Positions 25,786 to 34,631 of a stretch of DNA of 64,000 bases are shown in pieces (within the stretch, counting starts at the first letter, position 1; each line of letters begins with the position of its first letter). Position numbers and translations under genes: made by a program. The stretch is from positions 62,001-126,000 of the forward strand of contig NZ_BJMM01000007.1 in the NCBI RefSeq assembly GCF_006539165.1, written 5' to 3'. Below the pieces are notes generated by a model. The model ran no database searches. It saw only the letters and a list, made by a program, of their open reading frames with translations, and was not told the origin of the DNA. The stretch is from Streptomyces cacaoi. GTDB taxonomy: Bacteria; Actinomycetota; Actinomycetes; Streptomycetales; Streptomycetaceae.

Positions 25786-26382
25786 ATGACGGCGGCCGAC
25801 AACGCGCCCTGGCTGATCGCCGGACTGGGCAACCCGGGACGCGAGTACGCCGGGAACCGGCACAACGTGGGCTTCATGGTGGCCGATCTGCTGGCCTCCC
25901 GGCTGGGTGGCTCGTTCCGCGCGCACAAGGCGGGGCGTGCGCAGGCGCTGGAGGGCCGGCTGGGTGTGCCGGGAGTCTCCAGCCACCGGGTGGTGCTGGC
26001 CAAGCCGATGGCCTTCATGAACCTTTCGGGCGGCCCGGTCAAGGGGCTGCTCGACTTCTACGGGCTGACGGCGGAGCGGCTGATCGTCGTCCACGACGAG
26101 TTGGACATCGACTACGGCACCCTGCGGCTGAAGCGGGGCGGCGGCGACAACGGCCACAACGGTCTGAAGTCCCTGACGAAGGTGCTCGGTTCGGACTACT
26201 ACCGCGTCCGCTTCGGCGTGGGCCGCCCCCCGGGCCGTATGCAGGTGGCCGACTACGTCCTCAAAGACTTCTCCGGCCCGGAACGCAAGGAACTCGACTA
26301 CTTCGTGGACCGCGCCGCCGACGCGGTGGAATCCCTCGCCACGGAGGGCCTGGAGCGCGCACAGGGCACGTTCAACAGCTAG
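25786..26382 (+). CDS. pth: peptidyl-tRNA hydrolase
   Basis: It releases peptides from peptidyl-tRNA that drops off the ribosome. The protein has 198 aa. It shows the N-terminal [18 protein letters not shown] with the catalytic His in NRHNVG, then [13 protein letters not shown], and the conserved Asp region [11 protein letters not shown] followed by [12 protein letters not shown]. The start at 25786 follows a good GAAGG-type site. It is the last gene of the prs-rplY-pth group before the lower-GC island. Confidence 0.96.
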   Translation: MTAADNAPWLIAGLGNPGREYAGNRHNVGFMVADLLASRLGGSFRAHKAGRAQALEGRLGVPGVSSHRVVLAKPMAFMNLSGGPVKGLLDFYGLTAERLIVVHDELDIDYGTLRLKRGGGDNGHNGLKSLTKVLGSDYYRVRFGVGRPPGRMQVADYVLKDFSGPERKELDYFVDRAADAVESLATEGLERAQGTFNS

Positions 26383-26419
26383 GCACCCGGGCACCCCCTC
26401 ATGCCCCCGGCCCCCTCAT

Positions 26420-26580
26420 TCCCCACCGACTCCGCTCACAGCTTCCCGTCTCCCGCTCTCAACTGCACGGGCCCGTCGGGGAGTTCGTCTGCGCCCTCGC
26501 ACTTATACCTGTGAGCGAGGGTCCGGGCGGTGTAGCCGGTGAGATCGGCGAGCTTCCGCATCCCCTTGTTGGCGGCCTTC
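26420..26580. repeat. copy of a ~150-bp duplicated 3' end (second copy near 27528-27690)
   Basis: The 3' ends of the two paralogous genes, plus about 20 bases of downstream spacer, are nearly identical here and near 27528-27690. Identity falls sharply further into the genes. This is a gradient expected of tandem duplication followed by divergence, or of recent gene conversion at the 3' ends. Confidence 0.75.
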
Positions 26581-27089
26581 ACATTGGTCTCGCGCATCTT
26601 GGCCGCGCTGGATCCGACATTCATGTAGATGTGAGCCCTGGAGTTCTCTGAGCTGGGGCAGGGAATGTACAGACCGATCGTGCCGCCGTACTGCCAGGTG
26701 GCGCCGTAGGCAGGACCCAACTCCGCAACCTGCCTGTGCGACGCCTTCATTTCTTTCCGCGACTCACGTGCAGCGAGAAGTTCCTCGATCCGGAAAGAAA
26801 CTCTACTGGTGTCTCCGGACAACTCGCAGACGGGAAACTCGGCCGGATACTCGGGTAATTCTCGATCAACCTTCGTCCGAAGCTTCCCCTCATCCTCTTC
26901 GAAAAACGGTTTGAAAACGCTACCGGAGAACGTACCCCTACAGACCCGTGAGGGGAGAGCCAGCTTCTCTTCCTCATCAACTGGCCACTGCCACCAGACA
27001 ACCGATGCGGCAATCAGCACAACTACCGCGATGGGCAGGACGACGTACTTCCCCGGCCGACGACCGAACTTTCCCCGCACAGCCCCCAT
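26436..27089 (-). CDS. single-pass membrane protein, paralog of 27558-28304
   Basis: The protein has 217 aa: a short basic N-terminus, one transmembrane helix (YVVLPIAVVVLIAASVVWW) and an extracytoplasmic domain. The four Cys of that domain are VCRG, PVCEL, IPCP and YKCEG. It ends in ADELPDGPVQLRAGDGKL, identical to its paralog. I do not recognise the family. The codon at 26858-26856 (Leu 78) is TTA, so translation should depend on the bldA tRNA and be limited to late growth. GC is visibly lower than in the flanking genes, a sign of horizontal origin. It directly follows the remnant-like gene at 27090. Confidence 0.75.
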   Translation of the reverse strand: MGAVRGKFGRRPGKYVVLPIAVVVLIAASVVWWQWPVDEEEKLALPSRVCRGTFSGSVFKPFFEEDEGKLRTKVDRELPEYPAEFPVCELSGDTSRVSFRIEELLAARESRKEMKASHRQVAELGPAYGATWQYGGTIGLYIPCPSSENSRAHIYMNVGSSAAKMRETNVKAANKGMRKLADLTGYTARTLAHRYKCEGADELPDGPVQLRAGDGKL

Positions 27090-27542
27090 CTAATTACCAC
27101 CTCGATGCGGGGCATTTTGGTCCACTTCTCCACTGACCAGGTTCCACACCCTGTTCTCGACCTGCGACAGCGGAACCCCACTCAACCCGGCATCCCGCCC
27201 CACAGACGCGGCAGCCCCACCCATCACATCACTTTCCTTCCTTTTCACTTCGGCAATGAATTTATCCCTCTCATCCAACACCTGCCGTGCAACCTCTTCG
27301 GGATTCTTTTCGTAACCGTCGAACACCTTCTCCTGCACCATATCCGCGACCTTCCCAGCGGCTTCACTACCGTAAGGAAGACGCCCTACTCCCATGTCAA
27401 CAATTTCGCCGACAAATTCTCTTTTCTTTTCGAGTGCTTCGTTGTATCGCTCAGCAGCCCCCACCTTGTCCTCGGCCGCCTCGATACCATCCGCTCGCCC
27501 CTCTGCGGCCTGAGATATCACCCGCGCCCCCGGCCCCCGCAT
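27090..27542 (-). CDS. short helical protein, probably the C-terminal remnant of a longer gene
   Basis: The open frame encodes 150 aa, mostly charged helix (AERYNEALEKKREFVGEIVD, then VARQVLDERDKFIAEVKRKE), ending in VWNLVSGEVDQNAP. The first codons (MRGPGAR) fall in sequence that matches the downstream spacer of the neighbouring paralog, and there is no good ribosome-binding site. The body looks like the tail of a longer helical protein of the kind encoded upstream of such small membrane proteins. I infer that the 5' part was lost when the neighbour was duplicated. Whether it is still translated is unclear. Confidence 0.5.
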   Translation of the reverse strand: MRGPGARVISQAAEGRADGIEAAEDKVGAAERYNEALEKKREFVGEIVDMGVGRLPYGSEAAGKVADMVQEKVFDGYEKNPEEVARQVLDERDKFIAEVKRKESDVMGGAAASVGRDAGLSGVPLSQVENRVWNLVSGEVDQNAPHRGGN

Positions 27543-27557
27543 CCCCGCCGACTCCGC

Positions 27558-28304
27558 TCACAGCTTCCCGTCTCCCGCTCGCAACTGCACGGGCCCGTCG
27601 GGGAGTTCGTCTGCGCCCTCGCACTGGTACTTGTGAGCGAGGGTCCGGGCGGTGTAGCCGGTGAGGTGGGCGAGCTTCCGGACGGCCTTCTTGGCGCCCT
27701 TCGCATGCACATCGTCGATCTGGGCCGCGTTGAACCCGACATTCACAAAGATTTCGAGATGCGGCTTCTCTTCCGCCGGGCAGGGGATGTAGAGGCTGAT
27801 CGTGCCGGAACTCCGCGAGTAAGCACCGTGAGCGGGACCCAGCTCGCCCACGTGCTTGTACTCGGCCTTCAGCTCTTCTCGTGACTCTCCGCCCTCGCTG
27901 CGCTTCTCGACACGAAAAGCCACTTTGTTGACGTCTGCACTCAACTCGCAGACCGGGTGCTCGCCAGGAGAGTCGGGGAAGTCGCGGTAGATGTGGGTAC
28001 GGAGTTTCCCCGTCTCCTTCTCGAAAAGCGAATCGAGAGCCCTGCCGGAAAATGCTCCGCGGCATACCTTGGCGGGTAGGGTGAACTCTTCCTCTTCAGA
28101 GGTCGGCCACAGCCACCAGGTGACCGACGTGACGATCACAACGACAACCGCGACAGCCAAGATGATGTACTTTCCCGGCCGGATCCCGGACCCCTTCCTC
28201 ACGTCATCCATTCCGGCCCCCTGTCCGGAACCGTCTTCCTGAATTTTTCCACTCGCGAAATCGACGGACATCGGATCGGTACAAGCGACCTTGGATTCCT
28301 TCAT
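27558..28304 (-). CDS. single-pass membrane protein, paralog of 26436-27089
   Basis: The protein has 248 aa, or 217 aa if the ATG at 28211 (preceded by AGGGGGCCGGA) is used; that shorter form aligns end to end with the paralog. It has one transmembrane helix (YIILAVAVVVVIVTSVTWWLW) and an outside domain with the same four Cys and the same C-terminus. The two proteins are strongly similar at both ends and diverged in the middle. The longer start has GGGGGG just before its ATG, so both starts are possible. No TTA codon was seen here. The family and function are unknown. Confidence 0.75.
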   Translation of the reverse strand: MKESKVACTDPMSVDFASGKIQEDGSGQGAGMDDVRKGSGIRPGKYIILAVAVVVVIVTSVTWWLWPTSEEEEFTLPAKVCRGAFSGRALDSLFEKETGKLRTHIYRDFPDSPGEHPVCELSADVNKVAFRVEKRSEGGESREELKAEYKHVGELGPAHGAYSRSSGTISLYIPCPAEEKPHLEIFVNVGFNAAQIDDVHAKGAKKAVRKLAHLTGYTARTLAHKYQCEGADELPDGPVQLRAGDGKL

Positions 28305-28529
28305 CTCTCCCCCCGGTGTGCTCAGTTGCGTCCCCCACAGGTCGAACTGACGGGTCAGTGCAGCAGCTTGGAAGTCTTGGAGGTGTCAACGGCTCTCCGC
28401 CCTTGACCCCCAGGACTGTAGTCGGTTGGTCACACACAGGGCAGGCCGTCCGGGCCTTCGGGGAGGTGAGGGGCGCAGCCGGTGACAAGCGCGGTCAAAG
28501 CGGACCGCGGAGGTTGACCGGTTGGTGGT

Positions 28530-29078
28530 GTGTCCTCAAGTATCGCGGCCATGTCAGGCAGAGCGACCCGTACCCGTACCCGGCGCAGCGGTATACGCAG
28601 GCTGGGGGAGAGCGCCTTCGGGGTGCTGCTCGTCGCGCGGGCCGGGCTGATGGCGTTGGTGGCTGTGGTGCTGGTCGTCGCGGGGGTGTGGGCCTCGTGG
28701 GGCAATGTCTCGACGGCGATGGCGGGGGATGTGCGCGGCACCGTGCGGATCGCGGAGTGCGGGGACGGCGAGTGTTCGGGGCCGTTCTCCGGTGCGGGCG
28801 ACGGCGGTGGGGGGAAGCAGCCGGCGAAGGTGTCCGTCGCCGAGTTCGTCGCCGGGGAGCGGGGCGAGACGCTGGATGTGGCGGTGAAGCCGGGGTCGCG
28901 GCATGCGGTGCGGACGGGTCCTGCGGGGGTGTTGTACGCCTGGGTGCCGGTGGGCGGTGCGCTGCTGCTGGCCTCGCTGGTGGTGGCGGGCGGGCTGCGG
29001 ATGCGGCGGACGGCGTGGGCGATGGGCCTGGGCGGAGCCTTGATCATGGGCGGGGCCTGGGCGCTGTTGAGCTTCTGA
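28530..29078 (+). CDS. small two-helix membrane protein of unknown function
   Basis: The protein has 182 aa. A basic N-terminus leads into a transmembrane helix (LMALVAVVLVVAGVWASWG). An outside loop of about 75 residues carries a Cys pair in ECGDGEC, and then come two more hydrophobic segments (VPVGGALLLASLVVAGGL and WAMGLGGALIMGGAWALL). An ATG at 28551 (MSGRATRT) is an alternative start. Codon use is typical of the host, unlike the island just before. I do not recognise the family. Confidence 0.7.
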   Translation: MSSSIAAMSGRATRTRTRRSGIRRLGESAFGVLLVARAGLMALVAVVLVVAGVWASWGNVSTAMAGDVRGTVRIAECGDGECSGPFSGAGDGGGGKQPAKVSVAEFVAGERGETLDVAVKPGSRHAVRTGPAGVLYAWVPVGGALLLASLVVAGGLRMRRTAWAMGLGGALIMGGAWALLSF

Positions 29079-29142
29079 TCAGCCGGGCTCGGGGCTGGAC
29101 TCGGCCCCTGCCCGGACGCCTTGGCCTCGCCGCCGGTTCTGG

Positions 29143-29262
29143 TCATCCGGGCTGGGGCTGCCAGTCCGCCACGCAGGTGCCGGGGATCCGCAGGTCCGGC
29201 AGCGCTCCCATCCGGTCCGGGTCGAGGAGGTGGTGCGCCTCGTCCCACGGTGGGTCGGTCAT
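29143..29262 (-). CDS. candidate 39-aa small protein downstream of ppc
   Basis: The small frame reads MTDPPWDEAHHLLDP..., ending WQPQPG, with host-like GC-rich third positions and a balanced, protein-like composition rather than a shadow-frame Arg/Pro bias. It lies 130 bases beyond the ppc stop on the same strand. The ribosome-binding site is weak (GGCGGG directly before the ATG). It could be a real small gene or a fragment of a decayed one. The rest of 29079-29391 shows nothing else. Confidence 0.4.
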   Translation of the reverse strand: MTDPPWDEAHHLLDPDRMGALPDLRIPGTCVADWQPQPG

Positions 29263-29391
29263 CCCGCCATGGTGGCCGGTCGCCGGGGTCGGTGTCGCGG
29301 CCGTGGCCGGCCCGTCCGGGGTGTGCGCACATGCCGCGCCCGGCGGGACAACGGGTGTTCCGCCGGGCGCGGTGGGGAGCCGGTGGAGGGG

Positions 29392-32193
29392 TCAGCCGGT
29401 GTTGCGGAGGCCGGCGGCCACTCCGTTGACGGTGAGGAGCAGGGCGCGGCCGAGGTTCTCGTCCGGCTGGCGGCCCTCGGCGACGGTCTGGCGCTGGCGG
29501 TGCAGCAGGGAGACCTGGAGGTAGGAGATGGGGTCCAGGTAGGCGTCGCGGATCTTGAGGGTCTGCTTGAGGACGGGGTTGGCCTCCAGGAGTTCGCGCT
29601 CGCCGGTGATGCGGAGGACCTCATCGACGGTGAGGGCGTGTTCGGCCTCGATGCGGGCGAAGACGTGCTTCAGCTCGTCGGGGACGAGGGTGTCGACGTA
29701 GTGGCGGGCGATCCGCAGGTCGGTCTTGGCCAGCGTCATCTCGACGTTGGAGAGGAAGTTGCGGAAGAAGTGCCAGTGGGTGTGGGCCTCTTCGAGGACG
29801 CTGTCGAGCCCTGCCTCGCGGGCGGCCTTGAGGCCGGTGCCGACGCCGTACCAGCCGGGGACGATCTGGCGGGACTGTGTCCAGCCGAACACCCAGGGGA
29901 TGGCGCGGAGTCCGTCGAGCCCGGCGCCGGTGTCGGGCCGGCGGGAGGGGCGGGAGCCGAGGTGGAGTTCGGCGAGCTGGTCGACGGGGGTGGAGGCGAA
30001 GAAGTAGGCGGGCAGGTCCTCGTCCTCGACGAGTGCGCGGTAGGCGCTGTGGGCCGCGTCGGAGACGGTGTCCATGGCGGCGTCCCAGCGGGCGAGCGCC
30101 TCGTCGGACTGGCGGGGCGCGGTGTGCAGGGCGGATGCCTGGAGGGTCGCGGAGACGGTGAGTTCCAGGTTCTCCCGGGCGAGCGAGGGCACCAGGTACT
30201 TGTCGGAGATGACCTCGCCCTGTTCGGTGACCTTGATCTCGCCTTCGAGGGTGCCCCAGGGCTGGGCGAGGATCGCGTCGTGGGTGGGGCCGCCGCCGCG
30301 CCCGACGGTGCCGCCGCGGCCGTGGAAGAGGCGCAGCCGGACGCCGTGCCGGTGGGCGACGTCGCGCAGCCGGCGCTGGGCGCGGTGGATCTCCCACTGG
30401 CTGGTGGTGATGCCGCCGAACTTGGAGGAGTCGCTGTAGCCGAGCATGACCTCCTGGAGGTCGCCGCGGAGGGCGACGAGGCGGCGGTAGGAGGGGTCGG
30501 AGAGCATCGCGTCGAGGAGGTCGTCGGCGATGCGCAGTTCGTCGGTGGTCTCCAGGAGCGGGACGATGCCGATCTTCGCCCAGCCGGCGTGCAGATCGAC
30601 GAGTCCGGCCTCGCGGGCGAGGACGGCCGCGGCGAAGACGTCGTCGGCGCCCTGGCACATGGACAGGATGTAGGACTCGACGACTTCCGGGCCGAAGGTC
30701 TCCAGGGCCTTGCGGACGGTTTCGAAGACGCCGAGGGTGCGGGCTCCGGCCTCGTCGAGCGGCGCCGGGCGGGGCGCGAGGGGGCGGCGGGAGCGCAGTT
30801 CCTTGGCGAGGAGGCGCTGGCGGTAGTCGCGGGGCATGTCGGCGTAGCGCCAGGACTCCTCGCCCAGCCGGTCGAAGAGCTGCCCGAGGGCGTGGTGGTG
30901 GGCCTCGGCGTGCTCGCGGACGTCCATGGTGGCGAGCTGGAGGCCGAAGGCGGCCATGGTGCGCAGCACCCGCTCCAGCCGGCCGTCGGCGACGAGGCCG
31001 CCGCGGTGCTCGCGCAGCGAGTCCTGGATGAGGGCGAGATCGGCGAGGAGTTCGCCGGTGCCCAGGTAGTCCCGGCCGTCGGCGTGCGGGAGCTTCTCGG
31101 CGAGCCGGGTGCGGGTGTTGAGCAGCTTCTGCCGGATGCAGGTGGCCTTGAGCCGGTAGGGCTCCTCCTTGTTCAGCCGCTTGTAGCGGGGGCTGATCTC
31201 GGGGAGCCGGGCGAGGTCCTCCTCCAGCGAGGTGAGCAGGGCCTCGGTGGCGCCGCAGTTGCGGATGGAGTTGGACAGGGCGCCGCGCAGCTCGTCGATG
31301 TGGGCGAGCGCGTCGTCGATGCCGTGCTCGTGCTGGAGCAGCAGCACGTCCCAGGTGACCTCGGGTGTGACGTTGGGGTTGCCGTCCCGGTCGCCGCCGA
31401 TCCAGGTGCCGAAGGTGACGGGGCGGGTGCCGGCGGGCAGCGGGGCGCCGGCGCGCTCCAGCTCGGCCGCGAGGTCCTCCAGGACGTCTCCGACGGCGCC
31501 GCGGTGCAGCTCGTCGAGGTAGTAGATGGCGTTGCGGGCCTCGTCGGCGGGTTCGGGGCGGGCGACGCGCAGCTCGTCGGTCTGCCAGACGAGGTCGATG
31601 TTCTCGGCGAGCCGCAGATCGGTGCGGCGGCGCTCGCCGGGGTCGGTCTCCTCCAGGAGTTCGGCGATGCGGCGCAGCTTGGTGAGCACGGAGCGGCGCG
31701 CGGCCTCGGTGGGGTGCGCGGTGAAGACGGGGCGGACGGACAGGTGGCGCGCGGTCTCGGCGAGGTGCTCGGGGTCGGCGTCCTTGAGCATGTCGGCGGT
31801 GCGGGCGAGGCTGCCGCCGCCGTCGGCGGTGCGGCGGGCACGCAGCTCGCGGCCGCGGTGCACCTGTTCGGTGACGTTCGCGAGGTGGAAGTAGGTGGAG
31901 AAGGCCCGCACGAGCTTGGTGGCGGTCTCCAGGTCGGTGCGGCCGAGGAGGGCGGCGGCCGCTTCGCCGTCGCTGCGGGTCAGCGCCCGGACGCGCTCGA
32001 CCAGTTCGAGGAGTTCGGGGCCTTCCTGGCGGACCAGCGTCTCGCCGAGCAGATCGCCGAGGCGGCGGATGTCGGCGCGGAGCGCGGAGGTGGCGTCGGT
32101 GGTGTCCGCCGGCTCGGTGACGGTGGCTGCGGATCCTGGCCCGGCTGCCCGGTCGGTCTCCGGCTGGGGGCGGTTGCTGTCGGCACTGCTCAC
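29392..32193 (-). CDS. ppc: phosphoenolpyruvate carboxylase
   Basis: It carboxylates PEP to oxaloacetate and refills the TCA cycle. The protein has 933 aa, normal for the family. The catalytic His is in [13 protein letters not shown] near residue 150. The Gly-rich active-site loop [16 protein letters not shown] and [10 protein letters not shown] are intact, and the C-terminal [15 protein letters not shown] and ending N-T-G fit the family (allosteric aspartate site). The GTG at 32193 has AAGGAG 8 bases before it; the open frame continues far upstream without homology. It is divergent from the desaturase operon. Confidence 0.96.
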   Translation of the reverse strand: MSSADSNRPQPETDRAAGPGSAATVTEPADTTDATSALRADIRRLGDLLGETLVRQEGPELLELVERVRALTRSDGEAAAALLGRTDLETATKLVRAFSTYFHLANVTEQVHRGRELRARRTADGGGSLARTADMLKDADPEHLAETARHLSVRPVFTAHPTEAARRSVLTKLRRIAELLEETDPGERRRTDLRLAENIDLVWQTDELRVARPEPADEARNAIYYLDELHRGAVGDVLEDLAAELERAGAPLPAGTRPVTFGTWIGGDRDGNPNVTPEVTWDVLLLQHEHGIDDALAHIDELRGALSNSIRNCGATEALLTSLEEDLARLPEISPRYKRLNKEEPYRLKATCIRQKLLNTRTRLAEKLPHADGRDYLGTGELLADLALIQDSLREHRGGLVADGRLERVLRTMAAFGLQLATMDVREHAEAHHHALGQLFDRLGEESWRYADMPRDYRQRLLAKELRSRRPLAPRPAPLDEAGARTLGVFETVRKALETFGPEVVESYILSMCQGADDVFAAAVLAREAGLVDLHAGWAKIGIVPLLETTDELRIADDLLDAMLSDPSYRRLVALRGDLQEVMLGYSDSSKFGGITTSQWEIHRAQRRLRDVAHRHGVRLRLFHGRGGTVGRGGGPTHDAILAQPWGTLEGEIKVTEQGEVISDKYLVPSLARENLELTVSATLQASALHTAPRQSDEALARWDAAMDTVSDAAHSAYRALVEDEDLPAYFFASTPVDQLAELHLGSRPSRRPDTGAGLDGLRAIPWVFGWTQSRQIVPGWYGVGTGLKAAREAGLDSVLEEAHTHWHFFRNFLSNVEMTLAKTDLRIARHYVDTLVPDELKHVFARIEAEHALTVDEVLRITGERELLEANPVLKQTLKIRDAYLDPISYLQVSLLHRQRQTVAEGRQPDENLGRALLLTVNGVAAGLRNTG

Positions 32194-32405
32194 AGGTGCG
32201 GCTCCTTGCAGCTTCGCTTCTGGCAGGTGGCGGACCGCGCTGTCCGACGCCTCAAGGATAGGTCGCCCGTCTGCGGGTACCACCGTCCGTCCACAGGCTG
32301 AGCACGGGGTTCCGCGACGGGGCCACGCGGTACATCCCGCGGGTAGGGCACTCGCTCCGGGGGCGTGGCCACCCCTCGTCTTCCCCGGCCGATGACTGCC
32401 ATACT

Positions 32406-32432
32406 TACGAAACCGTAGGTTACGGAACCGTA
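32406..32432. promoter_or_regulatory. tandem dyad, probable operator of the desaturase/TetR operon
   Basis: Two copies of TACG(A/G)AACCGTA lie at 32406-32417 and 32421-32432, separated by GGT. The second has perfect TACGG/CCGTA arms, and the junction CCGTA-GGT-TACGG is itself a perfect dyad. It lies 26 bases before the desaturase ATG, where it would overlap the promoter. The TetR protein of the same operon is the natural candidate to bind it. Confidence 0.65.
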
Positions 32433-32458
32433 GCCACCGCCGTCCGTGAGGGACATCC

Positions 32459-33652
32459 ATGACGACAGGCCCCGACGTGCTCGACAGTTCGCCGCAGGCA
32501 GATCCCGCAGACCCCACCGCTCCCACAGCGCCCACCGCGCCCACCGCGCCCACCGCGCCCTCAGCGTCCTCAGCGCCCGAAGCCTCCCGGGCGCGCTCGC
32601 CGCGTCCCGCCGCCGGCTCCCCGACGCCCCTCCCGTCCGCGACGCTGGGCGGTGAACAGCGGCGTTCGCTGGAGCAGATCACACTGCTGCTGTTCATCGT
32701 CGTGCCCTTCGTGGCGCTCGCCGCCGCGGTGCCGCTCGCCTGGGGCTGGGGGGTGAGCTGGCTGGATCTGGGCCTGCTGGTCTTCATGTACTTCCTGGGG
32801 TGCCACGGCATCACCATCGGCTTCCACCGGCACTTCACCCACAGCTCGTTCAAGGCCAAGCGGCCCCTGCGCGTCGCACTCGCGATCATGGGCTCGATGG
32901 CCGTCGAGGGTCCCCTGGTGCGCTGGGTCGCCGACCACCGCAAGCACCACAAGTTCTCCGACGCCGAGGGCGACCCGCACTCGCCCTGGCGCTACGGCGA
33001 GACGATCCCCGCCCTGCTGAAGGGCCTGTGGTGGGCGCACATGGCGTGGATGTTCGACGAGGAGCAGACGCCGCAGCACAAGTACGCGCCCGACCTGATC
33101 AAGGACCCGGTGCTGCGCCGCATCTCGCGCCAGTTCATCCTGTGGACGGTCGTCTCCCTCGTGATCCCCCCGCTCGTCGGCGGACTGGTCACCTGGTCCT
33201 GGCAGGGCGCGCTGACCGCCTTCTTCTGGGGTTCGCTCGTCCGTGTGGCGCTGCTCCACCACGTCACCTGGTCCATCAACTCCATCTGCCACGCGACCGG
33301 CAAGCGGCCGTTCAAGTCCCGCGACAAGTCCGGCAACGTGTGGTGGCTGGCGATCCTGTCCTGCGGCGAGTCCTGGCACAACCTGCACCACGCCGACCCC
33401 ACCTGCGCCCGGCACGGCGTCGGCCGCGGCCAGCTCGACTCCAGCGCGCGCATCATCCGCTGGTTCGAGCAGGCGGGCTGGGCGTACGACGTGCGCTGGC
33501 CCAAGCAGGAGCGGCTGGACGGGCGCCGCACCACCGAAGAGGTGTCGCGGCGTGACGAGGTACGCCGGGAGCGGGCCGCACGTCAGGAGGCCGAGGCGGC
33601 CGTCGCCGCGGGGGAATCCCGCCGCGAGGAGCAGACGACCGGCGCGGCATGA
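32459..33652 (+). CDS. acyl-CoA (stearoyl-type) fatty acid desaturase
   Basis: An integral-membrane di-iron delta-9-type desaturase of 397 aa. The three His boxes are HRHFTH, HRKHH and ESWHNLHH, with the usual aromatic surroundings ([28 protein letters not shown]). There are about four transmembrane helices, and the fold starts near residue 70. The first 65 residues are an Ala/Pro/Thr-rich tail. It probably introduces double bonds to adjust membrane fluidity. GAGGGA precedes the ATG. The stop overlaps or abuts the TetR gene, and the dyad at 32406 suggests control by that regulator in response to acyl-CoA. Confidence 0.93.
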   Translation: MTTGPDVLDSSPQADPADPTAPTAPTAPTAPTAPSASSAPEASRARSPRPAAGSPTPLPSATLGGEQRRSLEQITLLLFIVVPFVALAAAVPLAWGWGVSWLDLGLLVFMYFLGCHGITIGFHRHFTHSSFKAKRPLRVALAIMGSMAVEGPLVRWVADHRKHHKFSDAEGDPHSPWRYGETIPALLKGLWWAHMAWMFDEEQTPQHKYAPDLIKDPVLRRISRQFILWTVVSLVIPPLVGGLVTWSWQGALTAFFWGSLVRVALLHHVTWSINSICHATGKRPFKSRDKSGNVWWLAILSCGESWHNLHHADPTCARHGVGRGQLDSSARIIRWFEQAGWAYDVRWPKQERLDGRRTTEEVSRRDEVRRERAARQEAEAAVAAGESRREEQTTGAA

Positions 33653-33762
33653 TGCTGTCCAGCCCGGGGCAGGACGCCCCGGGCCTCGGCCGGCCACGGC
33701 CCGCCGCGTCCGGGCGGGGCGGCCGGCAGGACAGCTCCACGACAGGGAAGGCCCCACATCCC

Positions 33763-34500
33763 GTGCCGACCGACGACAGCTCCACCCCCTTCGACGCCGA
33801 GAAGGCCGCCCCCGGTGGCGGGAAGGCCGGTTTCGGCGGTGAGAAGGCCGTGTTCAGCGGTGAGAAGCCCGGCCCCAAGAAACGCGCACGCCGCCGGATG
33901 ACCGGCAAGGAACGCCGCGAACAGCTGCTGGACATCGGGCGCACCCTGTTCGCCGAGCGCGGCTTCGAGGGCACCTCGGTGGAGGAGATCGCGCACAAGG
34001 CCGGGGTGTCCAAGCCCGTCGTCTACGAGCACTTCGGCGGCAAGGAGGGGCTGTACGCGGTCGTCGTCGACCGGGAGATGCGGCGGCTGCTCGACATGGT
34101 CACGGGCGCGCTCACCGGCGGCCACCCCCGCGAACTCCTCGAACAGGCCGCGTTCGCGCTCCTCGACTACATCGACCACTTCACCGACGGGTTCCGCATC
34201 CTCGTACGGGACTCGCCCGTCGCCCAGTCCACCGGCACCTTCGCCTCGCTGATCTCCGACATCGCCACCCAGGTCGAGGACATCCTCGGCCGCGAGTTCA
34301 AGAACCGCGGGTTCGACGCCAAGCTGTCCCCGCTGTACGCCCAGGCGCTCGTCGGGATGGTCGCCCTCACGGGGCAGTGGTGGCTCGACGTCCGCAAACC
34401 GAAGAAGGCCGAGGTGGCCGCGCACCTCGTCAACCTCGCCTGGCACGGGCTCGACGGGCTGGAGGCCAAGCCGCGGCTGATAGGCCACCGCAAGAGCTGA
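33763..34500 (+). CDS. TetR family transcriptional regulator
   Basis: The protein has 245 aa. After a disordered N-terminus with three Gly-Glu-Lys repeats, the TetR HTH spans about 45-95 (RREQLLDIGRTLFAERGFEGTSVEEIAHKAGVSKPVVYEHFGGKEGLY). A ligand-binding helical domain follows (LIGHRKS at the end). The GTG at 33763 follows GGGAAGG. An ATG at 33649 overlapping the desaturase stop (ATGATG) is an alternative and would give translational coupling with a 38-residue extension. The likely target is its own operon through the dyad at 32406, with a long-chain acyl-CoA as possible signal; that is inference from the neighbour. Confidence 0.92.
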   Translation: MPTDDSSTPFDAEKAAPGGGKAGFGGEKAVFSGEKPGPKKRARRRMTGKERREQLLDIGRTLFAERGFEGTSVEEIAHKAGVSKPVVYEHFGGKEGLYAVVVDREMRRLLDMVTGALTGGHPRELLEQAAFALLDYIDHFTDGFRILVRDSPVAQSTGTFASLISDIATQVEDILGREFKNRGFDAKLSPLYAQALVGMVALTGQWWLDVRKPKKAEVAAHLVNLAWHGLDGLEAKPRLIGHRKS

Positions 34501-34631
34501 ACGCCGGGCACACGGCCGTGGGCCCGTGAGCCCGTGGGGCCCGCTGCCGCCGTCCTTCGACGCCTCCGGCCCGGGAGCGGCTCGAAGGAGCGGCGTCCGC
34601 CCGGCAGAGGGGCGGAACTTCGAAACACTCC

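Noticed and set aside
29230..32301. Open frame of over 1000 codons opposite ppc
   Set aside because: It is antisense to an intact phosphoenolpyruvate carboxylase and has no recognisable domain.
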